This document shows positions 60,301 to 64,000 of a stretch of 64,000 bases of DNA, one piece after another (positions within the stretch are counted from its first letter, which is position 1; the number at the start of each line of letters is the position of its first letter). The position numbers and the translations under genes were made by a program. The stretch comes from Microbotryum silenes-acaulis. Lineage: Eukaryota; Basidiomycota; Microbotryomycetes; Microbotryales; Microbotryaceae. Location of the stretch: contig QPFY01000002.1 in the NCBI GenBank assembly GCA_003665825.1, positions 248,001 through 312,000 on the forward strand, read 5' to 3'. Below the pieces are notes generated by a model. The model made no database searches, was not told the DNA's origin, and saw nothing but the letters and a program-made list of their open reading frames with translations.

Positions 60301-63300
60301 GGCATCGTCACGTCGATCGCTGTGAGGGCTGCATCAGTCGTGATCGTTTGCTCAGATGTCGGTTGCTGTCGTGGAGAAAGGAACAGGAGTTGAGCACCCA
60401 AGGCACAAAGATGAGATAGAACACTCTGACTGACTGCCTCCGTGGATAGATTCTGAGCGGTCTCCTGTTGCGCTGGTTGAACAGGGAGTGTAGTCTCCAT
60501 GGAGGCCCTCGGCGCCTCGACCCCAAATTGTGCCCAGATATTGCCCAAGCCACTGAAGTGTTGCTGCGAAGAGTCGTCCAAAGCCTCAGCTTCCGGAGAG
60601 GCCACTTGGACCGTTGCTGTCTCTAGGGTGGACGTTGCCGGCGATTCCGCGGCAGCGCCACCAAATTGTTCCTCTAACGTCGCTGCGGGAAGGGCGAGGG
60701 CGGCTCGAAGGGCTGCGTCCATGCCAACATGCGAGGGTTGCGGTTCCGAATGAACGTCTGAACTTGAGGCAACTTCTAGAATCGTCGTTGATGGAGCTGG
60801 GAGGGTCGTATCGAAACGAATGGGCGAGGAAGGGTCCCATTCTCCGAGCTCGATCACATTACGGATCCGCGGTGGGCCAGGTGTCGAGTTCTCGTCCTGT
60901 GGTACCTCGGAAGGCGCAATCTGTCCCAAAGCCATGATCGAAACTCGGATCAGAGATGGGGAGTATCTCGAACCAGACCCAGGCAACTGACCTCATTTGA
61001 GGCTTCGGCCATACCACCATCGGTGCTCTCCTCTTCAAGCACCACAAATTGAGCATCCTGACCAAGCTCTACACTCTGTTCAGACCCCGGTGTAGCAGGT
61101 TCCTCATTTCCCATCAAGGGAGCGATCTCTTCTCGAGGTAATGTAGGTGGTTTCGGAGGGATCGCATCCTCACCCTGTTCTTCATGACTGGGCGTAGGGC
61201 TGGAGCTCATCAAATCGACGGGCGAGAGGATCTGCACGTCGTCATCATCTTCCTCTTCTTCTTCAAGTTCGTCATCCCCATCTTCTTCCATCCGATCATT
61301 AGTGCTGAACCTCCCCACCTCAGCCGATAATGGGGGTGCAAAGCCGAGAGCCGCTTGTTCCTCCACGGCCGTTGCTTCCGCATCTGCCGCCGCTTGAGCT
61401 TGGAGCTGGTGTTGGAGGATCGCGAGCCAGTTCCCCTCGGTCGACTCGGTCGCACCAAGTGTCGGTACGCCCATCACTGCCTCATCGTCGAACGTCGTCG
61501 ATTGTGCAGGTACCATATCGTCTTCATCCGGTGTCGGAGGTCGGTACTGGTGTCCGGTGAAGGCCATCTCGTAATCCTCGGTCTGTTCAGCGTCCACGTC
61601 CTCATCTACACTCTCGTCAGGGCCCGATTCGTCCTGGTATGCTTGTGCGAGCCCAAATCCCTCCTGCCCATCCTCCTCCTCGTCGATCATCTCTTGAACG
61701 ATTCGCTGCGTCTCGACCTTGACATCGACCCGAACTTCTTGATCTTGTCCTTGCGCGTACCGTTCGAGCATTTGCAGGGCCAAATTCTCGATTCTATCTT
61801 GGGCAGCGCTTCCATCGTCCTCGTTCTCGACCTGTTCGCTCTCGTCGTCCTCTTGATCAAAGTGACCGCCGTCAACTTCCTCGTCATCGGCTTCCCCCTC
61901 CTCCCCCTCACCATCACTCGACAACTCCCCCCCTTTCTCCATCCAAGCCTCCTTGACGACCTCCCACTTATCCTCGACCCACCTGACCGTTTCCTCATCC
62001 TGCTGTCGGCACGCACTGTCATACATCTCCTGCAACGTCTTCATCAACTTGGTCAACCGCTCAAAGGTCATGTCCGGGAGGTCCTCGACTTGAAAATTGA
62101 CGAGCGAGTCCAAGTCGTCGTCTTCGTCGTCGTCGTAGTCCTCTCCGTCGTCTTCGTCTTCGAGAGACCCATTTCCGCCTTCGGAATCAAAGATCGAACC
62201 GGCCGAGGCAGGCGATTGAGTCGAAGGTGTCGGTGCCCGACCTTTGCCTTTCAAATGCGCCGGAATGCGCGATCCAAGCACCTGTGCGCTCAAGATGGAA
62301 CGAATCATCAGCTGCGTGCAAGAGGAATCGAATCGAGATGCTGATTATCCCTTCTCGTGACAAACCTCTTCATCTTCCGCATCGTCATCGTTGTATTCGG
62401 GTTCTTGGACGAGTAAGCTTGGCCCTTTGATCATCGGGTCCCAGACTTCTCCTGAACGGGCGTTTCTGAACGCTTCGGCCATCGAGGGAGGGAGGGGAGG
62501 TGTGCCTTCTTCGTCATCATCCACTTGTTCGTCTTCCACGTCCTCTTCATCGTCATCGACGGGTTGGAACACCCCTCCATCATCATCGACCGCATCGACT
62601 TCGAATTCTTCTTCCAAGATCTCAACGAATGTATCCACTTCGTCCCCTTGGGCGTCGACACGAGTAATCTGTTGCATCGATAGAGTGAATGCCGTTTGAG
62701 GGTCGAGGAGTTCTTCTTCGTCCCCCTCCTGGTCTTGTTCTTGGACATGCTGTTCCATCTCGTCGTCGCGTAACTCATCTCGAGCTTCTTCTTCCTCGTC
62801 CTCCTCATCATCTTCATCCTCTTCCTCTTCTTCGTCCTCCTCCCCATCCTCTTCGTCTTCCTCTTCGTCGTCATCCTCCTCTCCATCCTCTTCATCTCCC
62901 TCCTCAAGATCTTCCTCCCTCCCCCGCTGAATCGATCGACTACTCCCCTCCGATCCAAGATGGCGTTCCAACTGCGACGGGCGAGGCGCCTCGTTCATCC
63001 ATTCATCCTCTGCGACTTGTCCAGAACCTGACCTAGCGTCATCGACAAAATCTTCATCGTAAGAGCCATCTTGCTCCTCCTCTTCCTCTTCCTCATCCTC
63101 ATCCTCGTCTTGCTCATCGGAAGAAGACCCCAACTCGATCACTTCCGTCTCGCCATTCTGTCGAGGCTGCTCTTGGTCTTGCTCGCCCAGAATAGGGTCA
63201 AATGAATGACGCGGCGCTTCAGAGGAGGTTTCGTACTCCTCCGATGTTTCGTGGAGGAAGAGGGGACGGTTTTCAGTCGAAGGTGGGGAGGCGACACCCC

Positions 63301-63932
63301 GTTGGTCGTCCTGTTCGGCGTCGCTGTAATAGACGATCAGAGCCCCCCTCCCCAGATCAGTTCGATGTTGGCGACAGACCATCTCATGGAACTCTCAAGA
63401 CGTACTCGTTCCCAGGGATCCCCTGTTGTTCAATTCGTTCCACCGCCCCAAACACATCCCTATGACGGCCCGTCATCGTCTTCGTCGTCTCCGGTCCCAC
63501 CGCGTCCGGGCGCCTCAGAACATTCTTGATCGTCTCCGTAACGCCTTCGACGAAACAATCGAACTTGTGCTCGTTCAACAGATCGAACGGGTTTCTTCCT
63601 TGGCCGAGCCTGGAAGGATTGACGTTGAATAAGGTGGGTTGGATCGACGAGACGTGGATCGGTCGGACGTCGAGGGACGTGGTGGGAGTAGAGAGCGCAG
63701 GAGCGAGGGACGTTCTCCGCGGTATGAGCAGGGACGGACGAAGGCTGGTTGGATAGATTGAGGAAGAGGGGGAGGGTCGGGGAAGGGATAGGGAGGGTCC
63801 GATGGGAGAAGGTTGGTAGGCGTTGGGGAGTTGAGGGTCGTGACGGTCGTGATGGTCGTGATGGTCGTGACGGTGGGATGGGAAGGTGCGCACGCTCGCA
63901 GCGGGGGAGGGGTACGGTCCATCGGAGGCCAT
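57306..63932 (-). CDS. Giant acidic, probably nuclear protein of unknown function
   Basis: I do not recognise the family. Four exons (63406-63932, 62366-63323, 60992-62311, 57306-60920) keep one frame for about 2,139 residues. Two further in-frame introns of 66 nt (near 57740-57805) and 69 nt (near 60365-60433) are likely and would leave about 2,094. The N-terminal 175 residues are Pro/Ser/His-rich and end in an ordered block: RNPFDLLNEHKFDCFVEGV, then TETIKNVLRRPD. The next about 1,300 residues are dominated by Asp/Glu, including near-pure acidic runs at 62780-62920 and 63070-63120. The last third has several basic clusters that look like nuclear localisation signals (KRRRSTRSTRSKSPAKRAR, RRRSERNLRR, KKRSRSD). 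A short ordered C-terminal part follows (ERDAELIRYPDVLDALKKL). The composition suggests a chromatin or histone-binding scaffold; that is inference. Confidence 0.72.
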
Positions 63933-64000
63933 TGTGTGCTGGTAGGTTCACCACACCGGGGTGGTGTAGAGCCCCGAACGAAGGAACGGACGGGCAGGAC
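63933..64000. other. 5' flank of the giant acidic-protein gene, cut by the window end
   Basis: Only 68 bp are available. They contain the palindromic CACCACACCGGGGTGGTGTA around 63950-63969, and no ORF. Confidence 0.4.

Noticed and set aside
61355..62344. 329-codon plus-strand ORF rich in Leu/Val/Arg
   Set aside because: It is the antisense of the acidic exon of the giant minus-strand protein. GAC/GAG-rich coding produces long Val/Leu open frames on the other strand, and the minus-strand exons join in one frame across several introns.

Overview
This window is nuclear DNA from a filamentous or yeast-like fungus, most probably a basidiomycete. Genes are dense, sit on both strands and are broken by many short introns (mostly 60-110 nt, GT...AG) whose junctions keep frame when traced by hand. 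The products are eukaryotic housekeeping proteins. Moderately high GC, very intron-rich ORFs, and a cysteine-rich family I recall only from basidiomycetes point to Basidiomycota, perhaps Pucciniomycotina. The class is inference, not proof.

Layout. 1-2.3 kb: no supportable gene. 2.3-4.4 kb (-): Dal5-type MFS transporter. 5.2-5.9 kb (-): mitochondrial inner-membrane peptidase IMP1. 6.2-9.3 kb (-): type II membrane glycosyltransferase with a DXD motif. 10.5-12.4 kb (-): mRNA 5'-triphosphatase of the Cet1 type. 12.77-13.20 kb: a 430-bp non-autonomous DNA transposon with terminal inverted repeats and an 8-bp target duplication. 13.6-15.3 kb (+): RPAP3-like TPR co-chaperone. 15.5-17.2 kb (-): single-pass membrane protein. 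18.0-20.9 kb (+): V-ATPase subunit B. 21.3-22.1 kb (+): RNA polymerase III subunit Rpc11. 22.5-26.3 kb (-): cysteine-rich protein of unknown function.

26.3-36.6 kb is the accessory part. It holds an orphan ORF, a decayed XPG/FEN1-like nuclease gene, a complete-looking but defective Ty1/copia retrotransposon (30098-34594) with a 5-bp target duplication, and about 2 kb without a recognisable gene.

36.6-38.1 kb (-): proteasome regulator PI31. 38.5-40.3 kb (+): monocarboxylate-type MFS transporter. 40.5-41.7 kb (-): dephospho-CoA kinase. 42.0-47.5 kb (-): a large secreted PIG-L-type deacetylase fused to four discoidin-like domains and a Cys-rich/Ser-Thr-rich tail. 49.3-51.1 kb (+): surface protein with one membrane span. 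51.7-52.8 kb (+): IMPACT family protein. 53.0-55.1 kb (-): FACT subunit Pob3. 55.4-56.9 kb (-): histidine phosphatase superfamily protein. 57.3-63.9 kb (-): a giant, very acidic, probably nuclear protein.

There is no operon or obvious cluster logic; most neighbours are unrelated housekeeping genes. Two themes recur: transcription/chromatin (Cet1, Rpc11, RPAP3, Pob3, possibly the giant acidic protein) and the secretory/cell-surface system (glycosyltransferase, two single-pass proteins, PIG-L-discoidin protein). The most distinctive items are the PIG-L/four-discoidin protein with an 11-nt microexon, the hAT-like element with precise ends, and the copia element beside a decaying XPG-like gene. 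Exon borders given here were traced by eye from splice motifs and reading-frame continuity, not from transcript data.
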